Shown: positions 34,331-43,514 of the stretch, in pieces
Layout of the letters: the number at the start of each line of letters is the position of its first letter
How positions within the stretch are numbered: the stretch's first letter is position 1
Assembly (NCBI RefSeq): GCF_017942225.1
Contig: NZ_JAGKSD010000003.1
Coordinates: 124,001 to 188,000 of the forward strand
Direction: 5' to 3'
Length of the DNA: 64,000 nucleotides
Source of the DNA: Corynebacterium sp. Marseille-P3884
Lineage (GTDB): Bacteria > Actinomycetota > Actinomycetes > Mycobacteriales > Mycobacteriaceae
Translations under genes and position numbers: made by a program
Notes under the pieces: generated by a model
Told to the model about the DNA's origin: nothing
The model's database searches: none
The model's input: the letters and a program-made list of their open reading frames with translations, nothing else

Positions 34331-37234
34331 ATGAAGGTTAAAAATATTTCCAAAAGCCGCGTTCTTCAGCTTTGTCTGCTGACTGTCGGAGTGGTTTTGA
34401 TCGCCGCAGTAACCGGTCTCTTGGGGCAATACCGCGCATTTACCTTTCTAATTGCTCTTTCAGTTGCTTCCGTGGTGGTTCTGATCGGAGCGACCCATCG
34501 TTATCTCGTTCAAACGCGGAGAGCTCTAAATGAACAATTCGGAAAAAGCCGAAAAGAGCTGCGTTCTTTGCGAGAGGAGATTGACCTACCTGAGACTAAG
34601 GCTCTTAGCGACTTTGAAGACTCAAATAGCTCGGGCAAGTCGGCTGAAGGCGCCAAAACTTCTTCGGTGAAAGTTGTTACGAAAGAAGTCAAGGCTCCGT
34701 CGGTGAAAGTTGCTACAAAAGAAGTCAAGGCTCCGTCGGCGAAAGTTGCTACAAAAGAAGTACTGCCTGAGCATGGATTGATTGGATCCGGTTTTTTGCG
34801 GCCGGATGATGATGAGGCTGATCTCCTCGCCAGTGTCCGGCAGAATCCAGATCTCTTCACGAAGTTCGCCCTACGTACACGTAGTGAGGCATTTCGAGAA
34901 TTCTTTGCCAAAGCAGCCACCGGAATGGCATATGGCTACGATGAAGTTATTGAAGCATTCTCGCTCTTGAGAGCAGGCGAAGAGCGGGAGGCAAAAGCGA
35001 TTCGACATTGGAACCGGGCGAGTTTGTTGGCTCTCGGCCGGGTGATAGCTAATCAGCGTCGCTCTGAGCCAGATCTCGAAGCAGCCCGGAATCTTTTCTT
35101 GGGCCTTCACTGGGTGTTCGGCGATAGAGCCCTTAAGGACAATGATTTGAAGCTTCTTGCCGAAGTGGTTCAAGAACAAGGCGATCATAAAGCGGCCCTG
35201 ACCATCTTGGAAAAGTCTGGATTGCGACGCAAGGATCCCAATTACTACGCCCTCACAAGAGCGAATTCTCTGAAGCCTGGTTCAAGTGGGTGGCTTGAGT
35301 GCGTAAATGCTGTCTTTAGACGTTATGCCTTGGATGAAATTGGTGTCGATGAACATGGCTCTGCCACCCTTGATTCGATCAAGACTCAAGCCACGCCACA
35401 CGACGTCGACGGCCCACTCGTCTCCGTCATTGTTCCTACTTATGAGGGGGCGGACAGGATCGAGACTGCACTCAAAAGTCTGACTCTTCAGACTTGGGCA
35501 AACCTCGAAATCATTGTGGTAGACGATGGATCAAGCGCACAAAACAACGAACGTCTGAGGGATGTATGTGCCCGTTACCCAGAAGTTCAACTACTAGAGC
35601 TTACAGAGAATAAAGGTGCATATATCGCGCGGAACGCTGGGTTGCAAAAGTGTAAAGGTGAGTTCATCACTGTTCATGATGACGACGACTGGTCTCACGC
35701 GCGTAAGATTCAAGCCCAAGTTGAGCATTTGCTTGAACACGAAGACATCGTTGCTAACACAACAGGGCACATCAGATCGACCACGGACCTGCGGTTCGTA
35801 CGAATCAATTCGACACCTACGCTGATTCAAAACAACTACTCTTCGTTGATGTTCAGGAAGCAGATCTTTGATCAGGTGGGGCAATGGGACGATGTGAATC
35901 GTGGCGGCGATGAAGAATTCAAGAACCGAGTTATCGCAGCAACAGGATCCAAAATCCCGCAGGTGGGAAAAGCTCCCTTCTCATTCACACGTACTCGCGA
36001 CACTTCGCTAACAGCTGGTGAGATCGACCGCGGTTACCAAGACCCCGCGAGGCTCTTCTACCATTCCGCGTTCTCGCGTATGCATGAAGCGGATGCTCTG
36101 GATGGCAAGACAAGAGATGCTCGGCCAGCAAATATGGAACCTGGAATGCGCGGGAAAAATTTGGGTTGGTTTGACGTCGTCTTTGTAGGGGACTTCATGT
36201 CGGCTTCGTCAGTTGCTTCCCTACGTGAGGCAAGAGCTCTTGCTAACGCGGGCTATCACGTGGGGATTGCGCACCTCTACGGCACTTCCGGTGTAACTGA
36301 AAAGAGATTCCAAAGGGCGGCTCTCGACGCGGTTCGAGCCCGCGAGGTTTCTTTCATCACTTTGAATGATCAATTGTCGGCAGCCTCCGTAATTTGTCGT
36401 GACCTAACTGCGCTCTCGTTTGCAGAAAACCTCCGCGCGCAGTGGTCCGTGGGACAGATTGTGACCGCGAATGAGAAACACTCATGGCGGTCTCGTCTCA
36501 ATGAACTTGGGCGCCGGAATCTCGAGCAATTGTTTGGAGAACAGGCAAATAGCATTTCAATTCCTTTTGAAAAATGGCCTGTGCTTTTCGCTCACGACTC
36601 ATTTGATGTTCGCCCAACGGAAAATGACGTTCCGTTGGTCGGACGATCCAACAGATCGCACAGCTCCAACTGGCCTGACAAACTTTCAGATATTCGGAAT
36701 GTGTATACGAATAATGACAGCTACGAGGTGCTCCTATGGGATGGCATTGAAGGGCTGTCCTCAAAGGCGCAGGCTCTACTGAGGGAAAATGCGACACTGA
36801 TTTCTGAGGAAGATGTCAGCGAGGAAAATTACTATGCCTCCCTTGATTTCTGGCTAGGGTTTGACCCGTCTCTACCGAAGGCTGAGCCAGCTCCGGAGGT
36901 TCTAACGGCTATGGCGAGCGGGGTAGTAGTAATTCTTCCCCCTGAGCAAGAGCCAGTTTATGGAGACGCGGCGCTTTATTGCGGCCTGAAGGAAGTTCGG
37001 AATGTCGTTTCTCGAGCTTGGGACAATAAGGACTTCTATAACAAGCAGGTGCTCGCCGGAGTTGGTTTCTCGGGCAACTTCTTGAGTGAAGACGAATTCG
37101 TGGAGCGTGCTAGAAAACTTGGTGTCGTTCCCTTGGAACCATCGGCGAGGTTTCAAACAAAAGCGGATGCAGCACGGCAGGAAGAGATTTGTGAATTTGA
37201 AGGTTCTGGAGTCGTTGCAAAGGAAGTTGAGTGA
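34331..37234 (+). CDS. Large membrane-linked GT2 glycosyltransferase with C-terminal GT-B-like region
   Basis: A 967-residue protein. Two N-terminal hydrophobic helices (10-30 and 35-55) are followed by a charged linker with a tandem repeat (34,664-34,761), a helical region, a GT2 (GT-A) domain from about 360 (PLVSVIVPTYEGADRIETAL, HDDDDWSHARK with the DXD motif near 450) and a C-terminal part from about 614 (FDVVFVGDFMSASSV) resembling a second GT-B glycosyltransferase. It overlaps its paralogue downstream by a few bases. Two active sites might add alternating sugars. Confidence 0.82.
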   Translation: MKVKNISKSRVLQLCLLTVGVVLIAAVTGLLGQYRAFTFLIALSVASVVVLIGATHRYLVQTRRALNEQFGKSRKELRSLREEIDLPETKALSDFEDSNSSGKSAEGAKTSSVKVVTKEVKAPSVKVATKEVKAPSAKVATKEVLPEHGLIGSGFLRPDDDEADLLASVRQNPDLFTKFALRTRSEAFREFFAKAATGMAYGYDEVIEAFSLLRAGEEREAKAIRHWNRASLLALGRVIANQRRSEPDLEAARNLFLGLHWVFGDRALKDNDLKLLAEVVQEQGDHKAALTILEKSGLRRKDPNYYALTRANSLKPGSSGWLECVNAVFRRYALDEIGVDEHGSATLDSIKTQATPHDVDGPLVSVIVPTYEGADRIETALKSLTLQTWANLEIIVVDDGSSAQNNERLRDVCARYPEVQLLELTENKGAYIARNAGLQKCKGEFITVHDDDDWSHARKIQAQVEHLLEHEDIVANTTGHIRSTTDLRFVRINSTPTLIQNNYSSLMFRKQIFDQVGQWDDVNRGGDEEFKNRVIAATGSKIPQVGKAPFSFTRTRDTSLTAGEIDRGYQDPARLFYHSAFSRMHEADALDGKTRDARPANMEPGMRGKNLGWFDVVFVGDFMSASSVASLREARALANAGYHVGIAHLYGTSGVTEKRFQRAALDAVRAREVSFITLNDQLSAASVICRDLTALSFAENLRAQWSVGQIVTANEKHSWRSRLNELGRRNLEQLFGEQANSISIPFEKWPVLFAHDSFDVRPTENDVPLVGRSNRSHSSNWPDKLSDIRNVYTNNDSYEVLLWDGIEGLSSKAQALLRENATLISEEDVSEENYYASLDFWLGFDPSLPKAEPAPEVLTAMASGVVVILPPEQEPVYGDAALYCGLKEVRNVVSRAWDNKDFYNKQVLAGVGFSGNFLSEDEFVERARKLGVVPLEPSARFQTKADAARQEEICEFEGSGVVAKEVE
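34664..34761 (+). repeat. 36-base in-frame tandem repeat (2.7 units)
   Basis: Units at 34664-34699, 34700-34735 and a partial one at 34736-34761 differ at only a few bases. Each encodes the 12-residue unit SVKVATKEVKAP, an Ala/Lys/Val/Pro linker between the membrane anchor and the catalytic domains. Near identity of the units suggests recent expansion and possible length variation between strains. Confidence 0.85.
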
Positions 37235-39816
37235 TGGTGGCGGAAAGTAAATGGCTCGATGTTTCCGATGGGCGCGATAGGTTCGCTCTAACACGTGAGC
37301 AACTACTGGAAGATTACGCGGAGATATCGTCGAGAAGACGGGGGGCAGCAGTCGCAACTGCTCGACGTTTGAGGGCGAACAGTTATCTAGATATTCTTGC
37401 TTATGAGGCAAGCGATTCTGCAGCAGACTGGACCGCTCTGGAAGCAAGGCTGTTGAAGCTGCATATTCAAGGCGGAAAACGCTCCTTGGTAGCTGAGATT
37501 GAACCGACTGGTAACGCAGACGTATTCGGAGAAATCGCGTACTACCTTCTAATCGAGAACACGGCCGATTCACCCTCAAATGCTTTTGCGGTCGATCTTT
37601 TAGAAGCAGCCATTGATCTGTTGCCGAAAAATTTGTCCACACGCAAGTGGCGTCTCATGTTGGTGCAGTCGTTGATCCTTGGGGGCCGAGCGAGTACGGC
37701 AGTCCAGTACTTGAATCGGTGGAAAGATATCAACCGGATTGGCCACGGGTACCTGAGGGCAGAGCTACTGAACCCTTTCACCAGCTTCTCTCGCAGTTCT
37801 GATTCCAGTGAATGGATGCGGAGCTTTAATGAAATTTTCACTTGTGCTGATGTCAGTCCGGTCAGTTTGGAAGTCGGCGATGGTGCCCCCTTTGACCGGC
37901 TGGCCTGTGAAGTTTCTTCCAAAGCGGTTTCGCAAAGTGACGATTCGAACCAGCCGCTGGTCAGCGTGATCATTACTTCATATCAACCAACTAGAAATGA
38001 GATCTTCACAGCAGTTAGATCCATTCTTCGACAAACGCTGACCTCGATAGAAGTCATTGTGGTCGACGATGCATCTGGCCCCGAATACTCTGAGATCTTT
38101 GCAGATCTCCAGGAGGTTGATGATCGAGTCTCGGTTCACACCATGGATAGAAACCAAGGGACATATGGGTGTAGGAACTACGGGGTGCGAGTTGCTAAAG
38201 GTCGATTTTTCACCGGTCAGGATGATGATGATTGGTCACATCCATCGCGTTTAGAAACCCAGGTGCAGTATCTTTTCGATAATCCTGATAGCCCGGGCTG
38301 CCGCGTGAACGCTGTGCTCTGCGATGAAAACCTAAGCCAGCTTCGCCTTGGATATAAGCCTGAAAATTCGAATGCTTCGTCGCTCATGATGCCTATGAAT
38401 TTGATCAGGAAGTTAGGCGGATTCATGGAAGCTCGGAAAGCAGCAGACACTGAACTCGTGCACCGCGCTCAGGCGTATACGGGTGAGAAGATCCACCAGA
38501 TTGAAAAACCTCTCACAATCGTTCGAGTGTTGCCCGATAGCCTATCGAGGGCGGACTTCGGAGCCGGGTGGAGCCATCCATCCAGAGATCATTTCAAAGG
38601 TGCCTATAGCCATTGGCACGCAAAGGCCTCGAAAACTGAGCTCGAGATCAAACCTGACGCTTTACCCCCGGTGGCCGTTCCATCTCGTCTAGGTAGCAGC
38701 TCAAGCTCCAGTGAGCAGTTTGATGTGATTTTCGCTGGTGATTGGACAAAAAAGGGCGGTCCACAAAACTCGATGATGGAAGAGATTGCTGCTCTGCACG
38801 CCGTTGGCCTCAAGATAGCGATTCTTAATCTTGAAGCAGCCCGTTTCATGTCGAAGACTGGGAAACGGTTGAATGATCAAATCCAGGAGTTGGTCAACAG
38901 CGGCGTTGTAACACAGGTTTTTTACGACGACCCAGTGACAGCACAGATCATGCTTTTACGGTATCCACCGATATTGCAGTTCCCCCCAAATGATCCGAGC
39001 AGGATAGAAGTAGGTCATCTGTATATCGTTGCGAATCAGGCGCCTTCAGAAATTGATGGCTCGGACATACGCTATTTGGTCGGTGACTGCACTAGGAATG
39101 CGGAGTTCATGTTCGATACGAATGTGAGCTGGATCCCCCAGGGGCCGCAGGCCAGGGAGGCGATAGAACCCTATTTAACTTCAAATGAACTTGAGTCGTT
39201 TAACTCACCGGGAATTCTTGAGCCTGCAGAATGGGAAAAGTCGTCCGGTAAACGGTCATTGAAGCGTAAACCGGTCATTGGTCGGCACTCTCGTGACGAC
39301 TCTATGAAATGGCCCGCCAGTAAAGACGATCTTCTTAGCGCATACCCCATTGACGATCGAGTGTCCGTACGCATAATGGGTGGCGGCAAGACGCCATTGA
39401 AGGTTCTGGGGCGTTCTGATTCGCCGGCAAATTGGGAAATTCTCGCGCGAGATGAAGAGCCTGTAGTGAAGTTCTTGCATTCACTGGATTTCTTTGTGTT
39501 CTTCCAGCACCCTAATGCAGTGGAAGCGTTCGGGCGATCGATCCTTGAAGCGATTGCCGCTAACCTCGTTGTGATTCTTCCCAAACACTATGAGGAAGTG
39601 TTTGGCCCGGCCGCTGTTTACGCAGAACCCGCCGAGGTCGGAAGGCTAGTTGATGAGTATTGGTCTGATCCTGAGCTCTACGATCGGCAGATACAAATTG
39701 CGCGGAAGCACCTTGAATCTCAGTTCACTCGCGAGGCGTTTTCAAACAGGATACTCCGCCTGATCAGCAAGAAGGCTAAGAGTATGGGGGGCTCAGCCTT
39801 AACTAGCCGTCGTTAA
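37234..39816 (+). CDS. Large GT2 glycosyltransferase with C-terminal GT-B-like region, paralogue of upstream gene
   Basis: An 860-residue protein with the same plan as its neighbour but no N-terminal membrane helices. A helical N-terminal region is followed by a GT2 domain from about 239 (PLVSVIITSYQP; GQDDDDWSHPSRLE) and a C-terminal part from about 495 (FDVIFAGDWTKKGGPQNSMM) that ends with GRSILEAIAANLVVILPKHY, like a GT4 donor site. ATG 37234 overlaps the previous stop (TGATG); GTG 37231 is an alternative. AAAGGAAG lies upstream. Last plus-strand gene of the run; the next gene converges. Confidence 0.82.
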   Translation: MVAESKWLDVSDGRDRFALTREQLLEDYAEISSRRRGAAVATARRLRANSYLDILAYEASDSAADWTALEARLLKLHIQGGKRSLVAEIEPTGNADVFGEIAYYLLIENTADSPSNAFAVDLLEAAIDLLPKNLSTRKWRLMLVQSLILGGRASTAVQYLNRWKDINRIGHGYLRAELLNPFTSFSRSSDSSEWMRSFNEIFTCADVSPVSLEVGDGAPFDRLACEVSSKAVSQSDDSNQPLVSVIITSYQPTRNEIFTAVRSILRQTLTSIEVIVVDDASGPEYSEIFADLQEVDDRVSVHTMDRNQGTYGCRNYGVRVAKGRFFTGQDDDDWSHPSRLETQVQYLFDNPDSPGCRVNAVLCDENLSQLRLGYKPENSNASSLMMPMNLIRKLGGFMEARKAADTELVHRAQAYTGEKIHQIEKPLTIVRVLPDSLSRADFGAGWSHPSRDHFKGAYSHWHAKASKTELEIKPDALPPVAVPSRLGSSSSSSEQFDVIFAGDWTKKGGPQNSMMEEIAALHAVGLKIAILNLEAARFMSKTGKRLNDQIQELVNSGVVTQVFYDDPVTAQIMLLRYPPILQFPPNDPSRIEVGHLYIVANQAPSEIDGSDIRYLVGDCTRNAEFMFDTNVSWIPQGPQAREAIEPYLTSNELESFNSPGILEPAEWEKSSGKRSLKRKPVIGRHSRDDSMKWPASKDDLLSAYPIDDRVSVRIMGGGKTPLKVLGRSDSPANWEILARDEEPVVKFLHSLDFFVFFQHPNAVEAFGRSILEAIAANLVVILPKHYEEVFGPAAVYAEPAEVGRLVDEYWSDPELYDRQIQIARKHLESQFTREAFSNRILRLISKKAKSMGGSALTSRR

Positions 39817-39825
39817 GCGTCGTCT

Positions 39826-40755
39826 TTAGAACCGAATATTGGAGAGCCGTCGACCAATTTTCTTCAGAGTCGCTCTTACGGTTCTCAAATTCGCGTGGGC
39901 GCCGATAAGCATCTTGATTTGTTCTGGTTCCTCAATTTTCTCGAAAGGAACGTTGGGAAAAGCATCGGCTGGAATGGAGTCCGGTTTCGGTTGATTCAAA
40001 TAGTTGCGAAACCGGTTACCTAGATCTCCATCTGGTTTGTCTACCCCTGAATCCTGATCAAAATGAATCGAGTGGAGGAACTGGATCTGTTGGCTATCAA
40101 TAATTACGGGTGCATAACGGTCAACCTGTGTATGAGCGGCCCTACGAGGACCATCGATTTTTCTGTCCTCGGTAATAGCACAAACTCGGGCGAGTCCGAT
40201 TGCAATTTTGGGGCGGTGCTCGACGCGAGGTTCGCGGAATGCTCCGTTGTCGTAGAAAGCCTGTAAACCCAAGCCGAGCGAAACATACGAGCCAACATTT
40301 TCGACGGTGAGGTACTTCGCGACAGTGTCGTAGTAGCTTGTCGCTACAAGATCATCGTCATCAAGGCGGTATTCGGCATAAATGTCGCCAGGTTTGAATG
40401 ATTTCTTGGCCCAACTATCGATAGGTTTTCCTTTTCTTTTATTGGCAGTTCGTTTATCTAGATGGAGCCAAGAATACTTTTTCGATGCGTTTGCTAGATG
40501 CTCTAAATATTTAGAAGGGAGCTCTTCCGAGAAACTGACGACATGCACTAAATTGTGATCGTGGCTGCCCTTGTTGATTATCGGAAGCGTGTAATCGAAA
40601 AAAATCTCTACCCGTCGATCCATGCGCGCAGGACTATATAGCTTAGCCAGATATTCTTCTGAGTTCTTTTGCCCCACCTGGCGAGAGAGCCTCCATGAGG
40701 GAGATGCAGGTTCGTAGAGGCTGAACCTCGTGCTACCCAAGAAGTGGTTAGTCAT
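39826..40755 (-). CDS. Putative rhamnosyltransferase-family protein
   Basis: A 309-residue protein resembling the 'putative rhamnosyl transferase' family: a GT-A-like core with IYAEYRLDDDDLVATSYYD, where the DDDD run marks the metal and nucleotide-sugar site, and an N-terminal FLGSTRFSLYEPASPSW segment. TAGTAT (complement of 40762-40767) ends 6 nt before the ATG. It is transcribed against the main run and lies 10 bases from its end. No membrane segment seen. Sugar specificity is only by family name. Confidence 0.72.
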   Translation of the reverse strand: MTNHFLGSTRFSLYEPASPSWRLSRQVGQKNSEEYLAKLYSPARMDRRVEIFFDYTLPIINKGSHDHNLVHVVSFSEELPSKYLEHLANASKKYSWLHLDKRTANKRKGKPIDSWAKKSFKPGDIYAEYRLDDDDLVATSYYDTVAKYLTVENVGSYVSLGLGLQAFYDNGAFREPRVEHRPKIAIGLARVCAITEDRKIDGPRRAAHTQVDRYAPVIIDSQQIQFLHSIHFDQDSGVDKPDGDLGNRFRNYLNQPKPDSIPADAFPNVPFEKIEEPEQIKMLIGAHANLRTVRATLKKIGRRLSNIRF

Positions 40756-40849
40756 TGCTCCATACTAGCGTCTTAGGGGTGTGAGACGCGTCGCTGCCGT
40801 TCGATATAGGTTTGCAGTGTCTGGATCAGGAAAAGACGCTTCTGTCATT

Positions 40850-41896
40850 TTAATCAGAAGGCCGGGCCGCTGGATAGCACTCAAAATAAGTATCGAATTT
40901 CTTCCCGTTCAGCAGATCTATTGTGAGACGCGCTTCTGCTTCAAGGAAGAGTTCACCTAGCTCGCGGTCAATGTGGTCGTGTACTTGACCCGCGTATGTC
41001 CCACCTGGCTGAGGAGTAATTTCGCCCAGTGCCAACGTTCCCTCTGACTCTAAGAAGTCAACGCGAAGGAATGGAACCGGAGATTCCGCTGAAATCCTCG
41101 AAGCGTACTCTAAAGCAGCCTCTGGGAAGCCACTGCCATCGTACCTCGCTCGGTTCGAATCTACGTGAACCTTTTCCCCGGAGGGGTAGTAGAAGCAATA
41201 TTCGTTTTTCCCCCGTGGGCTGGAGTTGCGGTGTATTTCCTCAACAAGGCCGGGCTGGCCATAGAAGCAGAAGACTTTGATATCGCGTGCTGGTTTGTTG
41301 GGGTTTCCAATTAGCGTTTCCGTTAGCCAGACCGGCTCAGTGGCTAGATGTGTGCCCGCGTACTCTTTGTCGACTCCATCAAGAAAACTCTCGTAGGACT
41401 TGCCCGAGTAGACAGAGCGCACTTTGCAATCTGAATCGACGATGAAGACGCCTTTGGATGCAGCACCCGTTATTGGCTTGATTACTGTATTGGCTTGAAC
41501 GCTTACCTCGGAAGCGGTCTGGCTTAGAGACAGTGTTTTAGGCGTGGGCACGCCAAGAGCTTGGGCGAAATCTCTGTCCTGCATCTTTGGATTTCCGCCT
41601 GGAGAGAGTGCGTAGCCCTTCTTCCGAAGTTCATGCTTAACCAGCCGCATGTGGGAAATGCTCGATCGGAAGGAAACGCCGATCCTCCTACGCTCCACCT
41701 CGTTTGCGACTGTGGCCCTTACGTCTCGCCAAGAGAGCTTTGAGTACAAGCGTCTAAGTGCAGCGCTACGGTCTTTCGCATCGATACTGTTGTCCTGCCT
41801 GAGTGCACTTATTGCGGCATAGACGCTCGAGAGGGCGTGAGTGTGAGAGTTGCCGGCAAGGCGAGCCTGCTCTAGAAGGTTCTTTCCAGCTTGCAT
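40850..41896 (-). CDS. TupA-like ATP-grasp ligase
   Basis: A 348-residue protein of the ATP-grasp superfamily, TupA (teichuronopeptide biosynthesis)-like branch. Visible elements are VIKPITGAASKGVF (glycine-rich ATP loop), DIKVFCFYGQPGLVEE and PFLRVDFLESEGTLALGEIT, with the acidic metal ligands near the C-terminus (GEITPQPGG). TupA is implicated in joining polyglutamate to polyglucuronate in alkaliphilic bacilli. A role in attaching amino acids or peptide to the glycan made here is an inference. Two palindromes lie upstream. Confidence 0.75.
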   Translation of the reverse strand: MQAGKNLLEQARLAGNSHTHALSSVYAAISALRQDNSIDAKDRSAALRRLYSKLSWRDVRATVANEVERRRIGVSFRSSISHMRLVKHELRKKGYALSPGGNPKMQDRDFAQALGVPTPKTLSLSQTASEVSVQANTVIKPITGAASKGVFIVDSDCKVRSVYSGKSYESFLDGVDKEYAGTHLATEPVWLTETLIGNPNKPARDIKVFCFYGQPGLVEEIHRNSSPRGKNEYCFYYPSGEKVHVDSNRARYDGSGFPEAALEYASRISAESPVPFLRVDFLESEGTLALGEITPQPGGTYAGQVHDHIDRELGELFLEAEARLTIDLLNGKKFDTYFECYPAARPSD

Positions 41897-41899
41897 TCC

Positions 41900-41913
41900 G
41901 TTAGACCTAACGT
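41900..41913. promoter_or_regulatory. Inverted repeat just upstream of the TupA-like start
   Basis: CGTTAG-AC-CTAACG, a perfect 6+6 inverted repeat, lies 3 bases before the ATG of the TupA-like gene (minus strand). It would sit over the translation start or transcription start and could be an operator or a short RNA hairpin that limits initiation. Confidence 0.45.
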
Positions 41914-42000
41914 TTTAGTTCAGTAAAAGGTTCCCGCGCTAGACAGCCTTAAGGATATTTGTGGGTAAGAGAGCCGTCTAATCGGGATCTGTTTGTTTGG

Positions 42001-42014
42001 TGATGCTAGCATCA
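42001..42014. promoter_or_regulatory. Perfect 14-base palindrome upstream of the TupA-like gene
   Basis: TGATGCTAGCATCA is fully self-complementary and sits 105 bases before the TupA-like start, in the 189-base gap after the hydrolase gene. It contains the CTAG tetranucleotide, rare in high-GC genomes. Likely a binding site for a dimeric regulator; regulator unknown. Confidence 0.45.
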
Positions 42015-42085
42015 ATGCCTTATCGAGAATCTCCATATTAGGTAGAGGGAAATTCAAAGCCAGGTTTGATGGTTGATAGCCGTTG

Positions 42086-42949
42086 CTATTCGCAACTGAG
42101 TGCAGTCTCGATTGCCTCGTTAAATGTTGCAAGTGAAGGTGGTCGGTGTCCCGGCCTGGTTTCGTAGATAAACGGGATGAGAGGATTCTCGTTCTGGCTA
42201 TACACCTGATTAAAAGGTTTAAAGTGATCCTCGTGGTGGAAATCATTGGGAGATGTCCAGTAGTGGATTCGTTGTCCACGAACTTTTTCATATCGATCCA
42301 ACGCCGATGCTTTGGAACCTACTAAGCGGCCCCAATTTTTTGGAATCCCTCCGTCGGGAGCTAGTAACTCGGGGTAGACGCTTCTCAGGTAATCGCGTTG
42401 GGCCTTGAGTCCGTCGCTGCGGCCTCCGACGAGATATCGGTCCAATTGTGTTTGAGGATTAAAAACCACAGCTATTGAATCATCAATATAAGGCGCAGTT
42501 TGGAGAGCGGCGAATCCTCCGCCGGACGATCCTGAAAGAATAACGCGGTTTGAATTAACACCTTTTGAAAAACTGTTAATCCAATGTCCTATTAACTGAT
42601 GAAGGTCCAGGTCCTTCCATCCCGTGAACCACGCGAGTTCGAGCCGTTTATTGAGATGTAGGGCGGGGTCTGAGAAAAAGACCGCGTTGCACTCGAAACC
42701 GACCAATGTTTTGAGGCGCTCAAAACGCGGGAGGTTGTACTTCTTGCGGAGGAGCGCCCCATGGAAAGAAACTATTGTGGGCGCGTCTCCACGGATTACT
42801 GTCAAGCATTCAAGTTTCGTTCCACGCGATAACTCTGCCTCGAATATTGCGCAACCAGGGGAGTAATCAAAAACTGGGTTTTCAGCGTCGACCTCGAATC
42901 GGGGTGCATTAAGCCCGCCTTCGGTGAGGAGCTCAACAGGAATTTTCAA
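42086..42949 (-). CDS. Alpha/beta-hydrolase-fold protein of the glycan locus
   Basis: A 287-residue protein. A nucleophile elbow is visible as SGSSGGGFAAL, preceded by strands resembling an alpha/beta hydrolase (TIVSFHGALL), with a late FHHEDHF that could give the catalytic His. No signal peptide, so cytoplasmic. Such enzymes in polysaccharide loci act as esterases, acyltransferases or thioesterases; which applies here is unknown. The start is the TTG at 42949; an in-frame stop lies 27 bases upstream and no better start exists. It shares orientation with the TupA-like gene. Confidence 0.7.
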   Translation of the reverse strand: MKIPVELLTEGGLNAPRFEVDAENPVFDYSPGCAIFEAELSRGTKLECLTVIRGDAPTIVSFHGALLRKKYNLPRFERLKTLVGFECNAVFFSDPALHLNKRLELAWFTGWKDLDLHQLIGHWINSFSKGVNSNRVILSGSSGGGFAALQTAPYIDDSIAVVFNPQTQLDRYLVGGRSDGLKAQRDYLRSVYPELLAPDGGIPKNWGRLVGSKASALDRYEKVRGQRIHYWTSPNDFHHEDHFKPFNQVYSQNENPLIPFIYETRPGHRPPSLATFNEAIETALSCE

Positions 42950-43514
42950 CGTGATGATTCGCTTTCCAAAAAGTCAAGGGGCCGTAGAGGCGCAAGGGAC
43001 GGGCCAATGTTACTTGACACACCGGCCGTGTCTAGTTGCAATTTTTTACAAGCCGAGTCGGGATAGGGGCCTTTGGCGGCAAGGCCAAGCGGCCGGCAAG
43101 GATGCGAGGCTTCGGTCCGATTAAAGTCGGAGAATCGGCTCTAGGCTGGAGGTCGGATTCTCGTACAAGATTAAGGGATCGGATGTGCGTGCTTCTAGAT
43201 GCCACTCATGCGCTATTTTGAGTAGCCGGTGCCGTAGATTCAGCCAGCACCTAGCTTCGATCGATTCGGCAAGTTCGTGTCCTCAAGAGTTCTCTGAAAA
43301 TCCGAGGTAACGGTTTCACGAGTCCTGCCATCACTAAATTCATGGATGATGACTCTTCTTACATCACCCGTGAAACTTCCGCTCGTTCGACCATTATTGA
43401 ACGTCGATGAGCGACCAGCCTCCCGAAGAGATATCTTTGAGAAAAGCTAGCGCTAGTATTCGCCTTAAGTAGGTGTTGAAGGTACAGCGACGATTTTAGA
43501 AGATAGGCGGTTAA
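42950..43514. other. 565-base divergent intergenic region with nested inverted repeats
   Basis: No gene is supported here. It separates the minus-strand hydrolase from the plus-strand ATP-grasp gene and must hold two promoters. A nested structure lies at 43313-43376: GTTTCACG pairs with CGTGAAAC, and inside it GAGTC with GACTC and CATCA with TGATG. Short open frames at 42924-43221 lack ribosome binding sites and coding bias. Confidence 0.5.

Noticed and set aside
42924..43221. Two short plus-strand frames in the divergent intergenic region
   Set aside because: No start signals, mixed codon use, and overlap with likely promoters of the flanking genes.
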